The translations under genes and the position numbers were made by a program. Below, piece by piece: positions 1 through 5,312 of a DNA stretch of 5,404 nucleotides. This DNA comes from Geobacteraceae bacterium (lineage in GTDB: Bacteria > Desulfobacterota > Desulfuromonadia > Desulfuromonadales > Geopsychrobacteraceae). A model generated the notes under the pieces. The model made no database searches. It was not told the DNA's origin and saw only the letters and a program-made list of their open reading frames with translations. The stretch spans positions 1-5,404 of the forward strand of contig JAMOPE010000451.1 in assembly GCA_027064785.1 (NCBI GenBank). The letters are read 5' to 3'. Within the stretch, counting starts at the first letter, position 1. Every line of letters starts with the position of its first letter.

Positions 1-630
1 GGCTGTTCCATCGATAGCATCGTTACCGCAAGACATTGTCCAATGAACGTCCAGCCCAGAAAAAGACAACCCTTCAATACTCGCTAAATCAAAAGAGACC
101 TTCCTAAAGAAAGAATCAGCATTACTGTCATAACCATACCTGCTGACTGAAGAAAGTATCTGAGTCCCCGAACTCACTGCAAATGGGTTGGATTCTGTGA
201 AATAAACATCATTACTCCAAACCCCTACAGAGTACAATCCTTCCGCGTCTATTCCTGAATATTCGTTATAATAGCCTTCAGAATACAATCCAAAATCAAA
301 AGCATACTCATAAAAGGAGGTATCGCCATCAAAAGAAAGTGCAAGGTCTCCAGCATAGTAATCCTTGCTACCAGAAGTAACCTTGCCATCCTCTAAATCA
401 AAACCAGTCTGCAGTCCAACAGAAAGAACCGTTCCCTCCAACTTGTAGAAGAGATACTCAGCATCAAAGTCTTGACCACCCCAACCTGGATTAACGTAAC
501 CACTATCGCTGAAACCATCGTCATCAGCTATCATCGTCCAACTACTATCAAAAACACTTAAAGGTGCGGCAAAAGCATTCCCGGCAACTATGCTCAAACC
601 AATAATTAAGGCTAAAATCGTTTTTTTCAT
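1..630 (-). CDS. Secreted protein, probable PEP-CTERM (exosortase-sorted) surface protein, 3' end cut off by the window
   Basis: The frame is open for 210 codons from ATG at 630 to the window edge with no stop, so the C-terminus is missing. Residues 1-21 form a clear Sec signal peptide: two lysines, a hydrophobic core (ILALIIGLSIVAG), then AFA before the mature Ala-Pro. The mature part is rich in Gly, Asp, Ser, Tyr and Phe, has almost no lysine clusters, and looks beta-rich (for example YYAGDLALSFDGD and YEYAFDFGLYSEG). The last visible residues, HWTMSCGNDAIDG, resemble the segment that in many exosortase substrates comes directly before the PEP-CTERM signal (Pro-Glu-Pro, membrane helix, Arg-rich tail). 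That signal would lie just outside the window and is not seen, so sorting is inferred. TGGAGA seven bases before the ATG supports the start. It is separated from serC by a terminator and has its own sigma-54-type promoter. No enzymatic function can be assigned. Confidence 0.8.
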   Translation of the reverse strand, partial: MKKTILALIIGLSIVAGNAFAAPLSVFDSSWTMIADDDGFSDSGYVNPGWGGQDFDAEYLFYKLEGTVLSVGLQTGFDLEDGKVTSGSKDYYAGDLALSFDGDTSFYEYAFDFGLYSEGYYNEYSGIDAEGLYSVGVWSNDVYFTESNPFAVSSGTQILSSVSRYGYDSNADSFFRKVSFDLASIEGLSFSGLDVHWTMSCGNDAIDGTA

Positions 631-663
631 CTTTTATCTCCATTCGTTGTTTCTTTCTTGCAA

Positions 664-679
664 AGCAAAACAAATGCCA
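664..679 (-). promoter_or_regulatory. Sigma-54 (-24/-12) promoter for the surface-protein gene
   Basis: Read on the minus strand the site is TGGCATTTGTTTTGCT. It matches the sigma-54 consensus TGGCAYRNNNNTTGCW at every defined position but one (T for R), with exactly 10 bases between the invariant GG and GC. The predicted start of transcription is near 653, giving a leader of about 23 bases that contains the Shine-Dalgarno. Upstream are two short dyads, 730-742 (TATTC, CCT, GAATA) and 753-769 (TTCAT, 7 bases, ATGAA), at roughly -83 and -108, a usual distance for an enhancer-binding activator. Those two are weak on their own. The gap 680-838 holds nothing else I recognise. Confidence 0.7.
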
Positions 680-838
680 AAGGAGAAAATACCACCAAAG
701 AAGTCAAGAAACAAAAATTGGTAAAACAATATTCCCTGAATAATCAGCAAACTTCATCGATCCAATGAAAATAAAAAGACAACCCCTAACCGCAAGGACT
801 CAAAAAATATCAGCTCAATCTGTCGATTTTTATTACAC

Positions 839-868
839 AAAAAGGCCGAGAAAAACCTCCGCCCGGCC
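839..868 (-). terminator. Rho-independent terminator after serC
   Basis: On the minus strand GGCCGGG pairs with CTCGGCC (seven pairs, one G-U; arms 862-868 and 844-850) around an 11-base loop, followed directly by TTTTT. It begins 26 bases after the serC stop codon and separates the biosynthetic operon from the sigma-54-driven gene. Confidence 0.8.
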
Positions 869-893
869 CGCATGTAAAGCATTCCGACAGTTC

Positions 894-1985
894 TTAGCCG
901 TTCTTCTGGGCGAACATCTCCATAAACTCAGCCAGCTTCTCCACTCCGGCCAGCGGCATCGGATTGTAAATCGAAGCACGAATGCCCCCGACATTGCGGT
1001 GACCTTTAAGGGCATACAGGCCGATAGCATCTGCTTCTTTTAGAAATTTAGCATCCAGCTCTTCGTTTGCAGTCTTGAACGAAACATTCATGGTGGAGCG
1101 ATGCTCTGGGAGGGCAACTCCGTGATAGAAACTACTCCCATCAATCACTTGATACAACCGCGCCGCCTTTTCTTCATTCCTTTTTTCAATCGCAGCAATC
1201 CCACCCTGCTCCTTCAACCACTCCAGCACCAGCTTAATCACATAGATCGCAAAGGTATTGGTGGTATTGGTCAGGGAGTTGTCTTTATCACAGCGGGTAT
1301 AATTAAGCAGTGTCGGTGTTTTTTCATCGGTATAGCCCAGCAGATCCTCACGTACAATCACCATCGCCATCCCCGAAGGGCCGAGATTTTTCTGCAATCC
1401 GGCATAAACAACTCCAAACTGATTATAGTCAATCTGTCGGGATAAAAGCTCTGAGGTCATATCGGCTATCAGCGGCACATTCCCACTCTCTGGAAACTGC
1501 TGCCAGCGGGTTCCATAGAGAGTGTTGTTGCTGGTGATGTGAAGATACGCAGCAGCCGGATCAATCTGCTCAGGTTTCACATCAGGAATCCGATCAAAGC
1601 CGCTAGCGGCACTACTGGCGATAGTTTCGACAGCACAAAAAAACTGCGCCTCTTTGGCTGCAAGGCTGGCAAAATTTCCACTTTCGACATAGAGACATTT
1701 TTTCGATACGACCCGCCCGGAAAAATTGAGGGGTAATGCCGAAAACTGCATCCGTGCTCCACCGTGAGCAAAGAGAATCCGGTAATTATCGGGCAACCCC
1801 GTTAGCTCACGAAATAGGGCCTTTGCTTCATCAAGAACAGCGACAAACTCTTTAGCACGATGGCTGATTTCGATGATCGAAACCCCCATCCCCTGAAAAT
1901 CGAGCCACTCCTGCTGAATTTTTTTCATCACCGACTCGGGCAACATCGCCGGTCCGGCACCAAAATTGTAGACTTTACTTACCAT
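894..1985 (-). CDS. serC: Phosphoserine aminotransferase SerC
   Basis: SerC is the PLP-dependent enzyme that converts 3-phosphohydroxypyruvate and glutamate to O-phosphoserine and 2-oxoglutarate in cytosolic serine synthesis; in some bacteria it also acts in PLP synthesis. From ATG at 1985 the product is 363 residues, against 362 in E. coli. Landmarks in order: VYNFGAGPAMLP at the N-terminus, HGGARMQFSALPLN (74-87) in the phosphate/PLP region, HITSNNTLYGT (149-159), IADMTSELLSR with the PLP-ring aspartate D175 (173-183), and YAGLQKNLGPSG with the Schiff-base lysine K199. The C-terminal GHRNVGGIRASIYN binds substrate phosphate. An in-frame ATG at 2054 would add 23 residues, but these are encoded by an inverted-repeat element and are unlike the family; AGAAAGG six bases before 1985 fixes the start. 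It is last in the probable aroF operon. I see no convincing promoter of its own. Confidence 0.97.
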   Translation of the reverse strand: MVSKVYNFGAGPAMLPESVMKKIQQEWLDFQGMGVSIIEISHRAKEFVAVLDEAKALFRELTGLPDNYRILFAHGGARMQFSALPLNFSGRVVSKKCLYVESGNFASLAAKEAQFFCAVETIASSAASGFDRIPDVKPEQIDPAAAYLHITSNNTLYGTRWQQFPESGNVPLIADMTSELLSRQIDYNQFGVVYAGLQKNLGPSGMAMVIVREDLLGYTDEKTPTLLNYTRCDKDNSLTNTTNTFAIYVIKLVLEWLKEQGGIAAIEKRNEEKAARLYQVIDGSSFYHGVALPEHRSTMNVSFKTANEELDAKFLKEADAIGLYALKGHRNVGGIRASIYNPMPLAGVEKLAEFMEMFAQKNG

Positions 1986-2010
1986 ACGTAACCTTTCTAA
2001 CCGCGAAAAC

Positions 2011-2190
2011 TTAAACGGAGAGGCGAAAGAGGGAGAGAAACCCATAGCCACCAAGACACCAAGGAAAATCAGGACTTTTTTGGGTTTTAAAACCTTGAAA
2101 TCGTTTTAGACTTTAGTAGTCTTGGTGGCTCAGTCTAAGATTTTGACTTTCCCTCTCCAACTCTCCCTCTTAGCGCCTCTCCGTTAAAAA
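2011..2190. repeat. Palindromic intergenic element, ~180 bp
   Basis: Matching arms lie around a centre near 2088. Exact pairs are ACGGAGAGGCG (2015-2025) with 2174-2184, AGAGGGAGAG (2028-2037) with 2161-2170, and AGCCACCAAGAC (2046-2057) with 2119-2130. The middle is the perfect 12-bp palindrome GGTTTTAAAACC (2083-2094). The outer arms are offset by an insertion of about 23 bases on the right side (around 2131-2160). It fills nearly all the space between the stop of the 93-residue gene (2195) and the serC start (1985). Only one copy is in the window, so a dispersed family is inferred from its style (purine-rich GAGAGGCG and CCACCAAGAC blocks). It has no open frame of its own. As RNA it would fold into a long hairpin inside the operon transcript. 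Confidence 0.75.
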
Positions 2191-2194
2191 AGAG

Positions 2195-2476
2195 TTATTT
2201 CACCACCCGCAAGCCACCTTTTCCCGAAGATCCTCCGGTGGTAGAGGGTTCGGGGTCATCCTCAGGTGGAGTCACTGGTTCCGGAGCCTCTTCACTCAAC
2301 TGGGGCAAGGCTCCACTGGTCAACATCTGCTCAATCGAACCGGCAATCGTCAGGCACTGCTTCATACACACCCGATACGCCGGACACATGGTGCAATCAG
2401 CTTCACCTGCTGCCGCTTTCAAACTATGAACCAGCAGCTCGACACTTTCCAACTGGGTCAGTGGGACAAAATACAT
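2195..2476 (-). CDS. Small conserved-looking protein of unknown function with a four-cysteine cluster
   Basis: I do not recognise a named family. The 93-residue product has two parts. Residues 1-55 look helical and ordered and carry four cysteines, C28, C31, C37 and C41 (DCTMCPAYRVCMKQC; spacing CX2CX5CX3C), a layout that could bind zinc or an iron-sulfur cluster or form disulfides. Residues 58-93 are a low-complexity, probably disordered tail rich in Pro, Glu, Asp, Ser and Gly, ending in KGGLRVVK. No signal peptide or membrane segment is visible, so it is probably cytosolic. GAGGA in front of the ATG supports the start. It begins only 23 bases after the aroF stop on the same strand, so it is almost certainly co-transcribed. 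Position suggests, but does not show, a link to DAHP synthase or its control. Confidence 0.8.
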   Translation of the reverse strand: MYFVPLTQLESVELLVHSLKAAAGEADCTMCPAYRVCMKQCLTIAGSIEQMLTSGALPQLSEEAPEPVTPPEDDPEPSTTGGSSGKGGLRVVK

Positions 2477-2499
2477 ATTCTTCCTCGCTGGGATAGCCG

Positions 2500-3522
2500 C
2501 TATGCCATTTCCCGATCGGCGACCTGTACAAATGCACGCAATTTATCCATCATCACCTGGAAATCGTCAAACTTTAATGACTGCGGACCATCGCTGGCAG
2601 CTTTTTCGGGGCAGGGATGAACCTCAACGATAAGGCCATCAGCACCGGCAGCAGCAGCAGCGTAAGACATTGGCGCGATCAATGATGCGTGACCCGTCGC
2701 ATGAGATGGGTCGATGATAACCGGCAGGTGAGTTTGCTGTTTGAGAACCGGAACAGCCGAGATATCAAGAGTATTGCGAGTCGCTGTTTCAAACGTACGA
2801 ATTCCCCGCTCACACAGGATGACCCGGCGATTTCCCTCGGAAAGGACATACTCGGCACTCATCAGAAATTCCTGGATGGTTGTCGACATTCCTCGCTTGA
2901 GGAGAATCGGTTTATCAAGCTGACCAAGCATCTTCAACAGTGCAAAGTTTTGGGTATTCCGGGCACCAACCTGCATCACATCGGCATATTTTGCCACCAG
3001 ATCAACGTCACGGGGATTGACCACTTCGGTAACAATCGGCAGACCCGTCATATCCCGTGCCTCTGCCAACAACTTCAAGCCATCTTCCTCCATCCCCTGA
3101 AATGAATAAGGGCTAGTGCGTGGCTTATAGGCACCACCACGCAACAACCGAGCTCCTGATTTCTTGACAGCAACCGCCGTATCACAAATCTGCTCTCGTC
3201 CCTCAACAGCACACGGTCCCGCAGCAACAATAAATTCTTTACCACCGAAACACAGACCGGGAATAATCTCAACCTCACTGGATTGCGATTGTACCTCTCG
3301 GCTTGCAAGTTTGTACGGTTTGAGAATCGGGACAACATTTTCGACTCCCAACATCAGCAGCAATGCCTGTAGCTTCTCTTTGCCCTGCTCTTCACCAACT
3401 GCGCCAACAACGTTACGGGTTTCCCCGTAAATAACGTGGGGCTGGTAACCCAATTCAATAATTTTCTTTTTGACTGCAGTAAGATCTGCCTCATCTGCCC
3501 CTTTTTTCATAACAATAATCAT
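2500..3522 (-). CDS. aroF: 3-deoxy-7-phosphoheptulonate (DAHP) synthase, regulated single-domain-fusion type
   Basis: This enzyme condenses phosphoenolpyruvate and erythrose 4-phosphate to DAHP, the first committed step of the shikimate pathway. The 340-residue product has a ferredoxin-like N-terminal domain (about 1-70, MIIVMKKG to VPILKPYKL), which in the Thermotoga homologue mediates aromatic feedback inhibition, then the TIM-barrel catalytic domain. Visible signatures are AAGPCAVEG with metal-ligand C104, GGAYKPRTSPYSFQG (129-143), QVGARN, LLKRGM, ILCERGIRTFE, DPSHATG with H274, VEVHP with E300 and SDGPQSL with D311; all four expected metal ligands are present. A GTG at 3543 and an ATG at 3537 are in frame, but AAGGAG ends six bases before ATG 3522, and the Thermotoga protein starts at the matching point. 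A phenylalanine leader peptide and attenuator precede it. The name aroF follows usage for this subfamily; aroG would also be acceptable. Confidence 0.96.
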   Translation of the reverse strand: MIIVMKKGADEADLTAVKKKIIELGYQPHVIYGETRNVVGAVGEEQGKEKLQALLLMLGVENVVPILKPYKLASREVQSQSSEVEIIPGLCFGGKEFIVAAGPCAVEGREQICDTAVAVKKSGARLLRGGAYKPRTSPYSFQGMEEDGLKLLAEARDMTGLPIVTEVVNPRDVDLVAKYADVMQVGARNTQNFALLKMLGQLDKPILLKRGMSTTIQEFLMSAEYVLSEGNRRVILCERGIRTFETATRNTLDISAVPVLKQQTHLPVIIDPSHATGHASLIAPMSYAAAAAGADGLIVEVHPCPEKAASDGPQSLKFDDFQVMMDKLRAFVQVADREMA

Positions 3523-3558
3523 TTTGCTCTCCTTCATCGCCACTGCGATAGAAACGGC

Positions 3559-3588
3559 AAAAAGGCCGCCCGATCTCCCGGCGGCCTT
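3559..3588 (-). terminator. Second terminator-like hairpin, in the aroF 5' leader
   Basis: AAGGCCGCC (3580-3588 read leftward) pairs perfectly with GGCGGCCTT (3562-3570) around a 9-base loop and runs into a T tract (3559-3563). By sequence this is a strong rho-independent terminator on the aroF strand. It lies only 36 bases before the aroF start and after the attenuator. Either it is a second point of control, or it reduces basal readthrough. The plus strand lacks a clean T run and has no gene ending here, so it is not explained as a plus-strand terminator. Confidence 0.75.
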
Positions 3589-3610
3589 AAGTTTTCAAAT
3601 AAGCAGAAAC

Positions 3611-3655
3611 AAAAAAAACCATGGGAGAACTTGATGAGCCGTTCCGCCATGGTTT
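3611..3655 (-). terminator. Attenuator terminator (segments 3 and 4)
   Basis: On the minus strand AAACCATGG (3647-3655) pairs with CCATGGTTT (3616-3624). A 2x2 internal loop and an inner GAAC/GTTC stem (3641-3644 with 3627-3630) follow, around a 10-base loop. The stem runs into eight consecutive T (3611-3618). It is the conditional terminator of the aroF leader: its 5' arm overlaps the segment used in the antiterminator. Confidence 0.85.
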
Positions 3656-3719
3656 GTGTTATTGAAGCCTAAAACCTTCTCACACACCCTTCCCCAAGGC
3701 AGACGGCAGAAAAAAGCCG
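3611..3719 (-). promoter_or_regulatory. Transcription attenuator with mutually exclusive RNA hairpins (phenylalanine-responsive)
   Basis: Segments in transcript order: segment 1, CGGC at 3716-3719; segment 2, GCCGUCUGCCUUGG at 3694-3707; segment 3, 3638-3655; segment 4, 3616-3630. Segments 1 and 2 can form a pause hairpin (CGGC, U-rich loop, GCCG). Segments 2 and 3 can form an antiterminator with 12 Watson-Crick pairs, one G-U pair, one bulge and one U-U mismatch. Segments 3 and 4 form the terminator, and segment 3 cannot do both. Segment 2 starts at the end of Leu19 of the leader peptide. A ribosome stalled at Phe10-12 would open the pause hairpin and free segment 2, while one reaching the stop codon at 3680-3682 would mask it. 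The geometry is as in the enteric pheA leader. Pairings were worked out by eye, without energy calculation. Confidence 0.85.
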
Positions 3720-3763
3720 AAAGACCAAAAGAAAAAGCTAAAATAAGAAGTGTTAAAAGTCAT
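3680..3763 (-). CDS. Phenylalanine-rich leader peptide upstream of aroF, 27 aa
   Basis: A short frame runs from ATG 3763 to TGA 3680-3682. It contains Phe at positions 3, 8, 10, 11, 12, 15, 17 and 18 (8 of 27), plus Tyr7 and Trp13; its core reads YFSFFFWSFGFF. GAGGGA seven bases before the ATG is a good ribosome binding site. The peptide itself probably has no function: its translation senses charged tRNA-Phe. It plays the role of PheL of the enteric pheA operon but sits before DAHP synthase. The Phe run lies just upstream of the pause hairpin and antiterminator arm, and the stop lies between the arms, which is the position attenuation needs. Part of the Phe bias could come from T-richness, but TTC as well as TTT codons, the binding site and the matching hairpins argue against chance. 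Confidence 0.85.
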   Translation of the reverse strand: MTFNTSYFSFFFWSFGFFLPSALGKGV

Positions 3764-3791
3764 CGTTTATTCCCTCATTCTGGAAAGGGAG

Positions 3792-3819
3792 ACTACACCA
3801 ATGAAGAAAACCCGTGCAA
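3792..3819 (-). promoter_or_regulatory. Candidate sigma-70 promoter for the leader-aroF operon
   Basis: On the minus strand TTGCAC (3814-3819), a 16-base spacer and TGTAGT (3792-3797), the latter preceded by an extended -10 TG. This predicts a transcription start near 3785, about 22 bases before the leader-peptide ATG. The hexamers match the consensus only moderately (3/6 and 4/6); position is the main support. Confidence 0.4.
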
Positions 3820-3854
3820 GCAAAAAAGCACCCCGGCCCTGCAACTATTTTTCC

Positions 3855-3883
3855 TTGACACTCTCTGCCCCTTTGGTTATAAA
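3855..3883 (+). promoter_or_regulatory. Sigma-70 promoter of the tRNA-Phe gene
   Basis: TTGACA (3855-3860), a 17-base spacer and TATAAA (3878-3883). The -35 is perfect, the -10 differs at one base, and the spacing is optimal, giving a start near 3890, a few bases before the mature tRNA 5' end. This is the strength expected for a stable-RNA gene. Confidence 0.85.
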
Positions 3884-3896
3884 CGGACTTCGTTTC

Positions 3897-3972
<76 letters not shown>

Positions 3973-3980
3973 GCAAATTC

Positions 3981-4013
3981 AAGGGGTTACGTCATTTGGC
4001 GTAACCCCTTTTT
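3981..4013 (+). terminator. Rho-independent terminator of tRNA-Phe
   Basis: AAGGGGTTACG (3981-3991) pairs perfectly over 11 bp with CGTAACCCCTT (4000-4010) around an 8-base loop and continues into TTT then GTTTG. It begins 9 bases after the tRNA CCA end. Confidence 0.9.
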
Positions 4014-4029
4014 GTTTGTGCCGTGTCGT

Positions 4030-4050
4030 GGGTGGCCCATAGGGTGGCCC
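4030..4050. repeat. Two direct copies of GGGTGGCCC, 12-base period
   Basis: GGGTGGCCC occurs at 4030-4038 and 4042-4050 with a 3-base spacer. It is just downstream of the tRNA-Phe terminator, in the gap 4014-4150, where I see no gene. Two short copies could be chance; a recombinase-binding or island-boundary role is possible but unsupported. Confidence 0.4.
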
Positions 4051-4150
4051 TTTTATATTTTAACCTCACAAATCGGTAATAATCCGAGGTTTAGACGATT
4101 TAAGCCGATCCCCTGCCTTGTATCTATCCGCTTGTAGCTGGGCAAGGAAT

Positions 4151-4183
4151 AAAAAAAGCCCCCGACATTTCTGTCAAAGGGCT
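4151..4183 (-). terminator. Rho-independent terminator of the Panacea operon
   Basis: On the minus strand AGCCC plus GACA pairs with TGTC plus GGGCT, with two U-G pairs and one bulged U between them, around a GAAA tetraloop (arms 4172-4183 and 4157-4167). Seven T follow (4151-4157). It lies 26 bases after the stop codon of the downstream gene. Confidence 0.85.
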
Positions 4184-4208
4184 TTGGGGGAACCAGTATT
4201 CTAGTTGT

Positions 4209-4667
4209 TCATATCAAGCCAAATAGCTTTTTTTGTTTATTGGAAATTGTTTTTGCCCCGGTCACTTTTTCAATGACTATTTCAAGATCACTTTCAGATA
4301 GATTCCCCAGAAGGGCACTGCCATCAGTAGCAAAAGCGTTATCCAAATCAGAAAGAGAGTGTGACATCAGACTAGAACAATCTAGGTATGAATCATGCTC
4401 TAAATAATCCCTTGTGTCGTGGGTGAGAAAAAGCTGCAGATTTCTTAGTTCATCGGTATCAATACAGTGCCAACTCGGATCGGTATTAACAAAAAGATAA
4501 CCAACTAAGGCAACTTCTTCATTTACAGCAACCAAGACAATTATTTTATATTTTGGCGGGTCTGTGTTTGTTGCAAAAATTTTAAAAACTGAACCTGCTA
4601 CAATGTTCCTTTTTCTAAAATCTTCTCGTAATCCGGCAGGAAAAACATCACCGAGCTTCGCATGCAT
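4209..4667 (-). CDS. Probable toxin partner of the Panacea antitoxin; uncharacterised, possibly MazF/PemK-like fold
   Basis: The 152-residue product has no named function that I can assign. Residues 25-61 (GSVFKIFATN, KIIVLVAV, ALVGYLFVNTD) read as successive beta strands, as in a small SH3-like barrel. Residues 88-100 carry YLEHDSYLDCSSL, a strand-like motif that I associate with uncharacterised small proteins resembling PemK/MazF. The C-terminus has LSESDLEIVIEKV and KTISNKQKKLFGL, a helix and a basic tail. No signal peptide or membrane segment is present. The ATG at 4667 overlaps the upstream gene by 20 bases, so translation is probably coupled; AGGGGG lies 10 bases before it, and AAGG abuts it. 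Overlap with an antitoxin-type gene makes toxin the leading idea, by context rather than by any visible catalytic residues. AT-rich codon use differs from aroF and serC. Confidence 0.7.
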   Translation of the reverse strand: MHAKLGDVFPAGLREDFRKRNIVAGSVFKIFATNTDPPKYKIIVLVAVNEEVALVGYLFVNTDPSWHCIDTDELRNLQLFLTHDTRDYLEHDSYLDCSSLMSHSLSDLDNAFATDGSALLGNLSESDLEIVIEKVTGAKTISNKQKKLFGLI

Positions 4668-5214
4668 CCTTCATTATCCCCCTACCTTCTGACAAGTCGT
4701 GCATATAAGCAATCGTTGCTTGGCTTGCACCAGCCGCCTTTGCAATATCACGAAGAGAAATATCACAGTTCTGCCCAGCATTTTCATACGCTAAATCATG
4801 TGATAGCCTCGTTAGCTCACCAAAACCCTTCGCTTTATTCTCTTCAATTGAAGAGTCCAAACATTCAACCTCTGATTCAGAGAGTTCGTCCAAATCGGGG
4901 GCAGCCAGCGGCGATACATTATGGCCTTTTACTTCAAAAAATTCCTTATAGGTATCCGAAGGGAAGCAATCACCGTCGCCCCGAACTGATTGAAAAATAG
5001 AATATAAATTTGTTGGAACAGGACCATATTTCATCGCGATATAGCTATCGCCAACTATGGGTCGACCATATCTAGCGATATGCTTTTGGTCTGCAAAGTA
5101 AAATATCTTGAATATTTTATGCAGACTAGGCTGATGTTTTGCTTCAATCAACCTTTTACAGACATAAAGAGCAGAAGCAACCCCCTTCTCTCTGTCAAAA
5201 TCGAAGTGCATCAT
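4648..5214 (-). CDS. Panacea-domain protein (SocA/DUF4065-like), probable antitoxin
   Basis: The 188-residue product matches the Panacea domain, a helical fold shared by phage GepA-type proteins and the SocA proteolytic adaptor-antitoxin. The domain is known as an antitoxin module that neutralises many unrelated toxins. Diagnostic stretches are LHKIFKIFYFADQKHIARYG (31-50), VGDSYIAMKYGPVPTNLYSIF (54-74, the most characteristic) and LTRLSHDLAYENA (135-146). The end, DIAKAAGASQATIAY (156-170), resembles a helix-turn-helix but is also the usual close of this domain, so DNA binding is uncertain. Two adjacent ATG codons compete: GAGGGG is 3 bases before 5214 and 6 before 5211, so 5211 may be the true start. 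It comes first in a two-gene operon with a promoter and a possible operator upstream. Antitoxin function is inferred from domain and gene order. Confidence 0.85.
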   Translation of the reverse strand: MMHFDFDREKGVASALYVCKRLIEAKHQPSLHKIFKIFYFADQKHIARYGRPIVGDSYIAMKYGPVPTNLYSIFQSVRGDGDCFPSDTYKEFFEVKGHNVSPLAAPDLDELSESEVECLDSSIEENKAKGFGELTRLSHDLAYENAGQNCDISLRDIAKAAGASQATIAYMHDLSEGRGIMKDACEAR

Positions 5215-5279
5215 TTACCCCTCTTCTCTCCTAAATCGAGCATGTAACTCTTTGTGTTCTTATCGGTCTGTATCTTAAT

Positions 5280-5304
5280 TGGCTTTACATTTAAATGGCT
5301 TTAC
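5280..5304. repeat. Direct repeat in the Panacea operon leader
   Basis: TGGCTTTAC occurs at 5280-5288 and 5296-5304 (GTAAAGCCA on the transcribed strand) with a 16-base period; the flanking AT-rich bases partly match too. It lies between the predicted transcription start and the Panacea start codon, in a leader of about 110 bases. It may be a regulator-binding site or chance. Confidence 0.35.
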
Positions 5305-5312
5305 GTAGGTTG

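Noticed and set aside
765..1445. Plus-strand open frames across and beside serC
   Set aside because: They are antisense to a clear serC gene or its terminator, lack family resemblance and have no ribosome binding sites.
1986..2054. N-terminal extension of serC to an ATG at 2054
   Set aside because: The extra residues come from the inverted-repeat element and have no SerC counterpart; the ATG at 1985 has a good ribosome binding site and gives the family length.
3523..3543. Upstream GTG (3543) or ATG (3537) as aroF start
   Set aside because: Both lie before or inside the AAGGAG that serves ATG 3522, and the Thermotoga homologue begins at the latter point.
3534..3650. 38-codon Phe-containing frame starting inside the attenuator stem and ending just before aroF
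   Set aside because: No ribosome binding site, and its Phe codons are explained by the terminator T run. Translation through the second hairpin is an attractive idea but unsupported.
3559..3763. T-box or other riboswitch in the aroF leader
   Set aside because: No T-box GGUGGNACCGCG-type sequence or recognisable aptamer; the leader peptide and alternate hairpins explain the region.
4014..4150. Degraded integrase fragment between the tRNA-Phe terminator and the Panacea terminator
   Set aside because: Translating the region in several frames gave no tyrosine-recombinase motif; only the short GGGTGGCCC direct repeat stands out.
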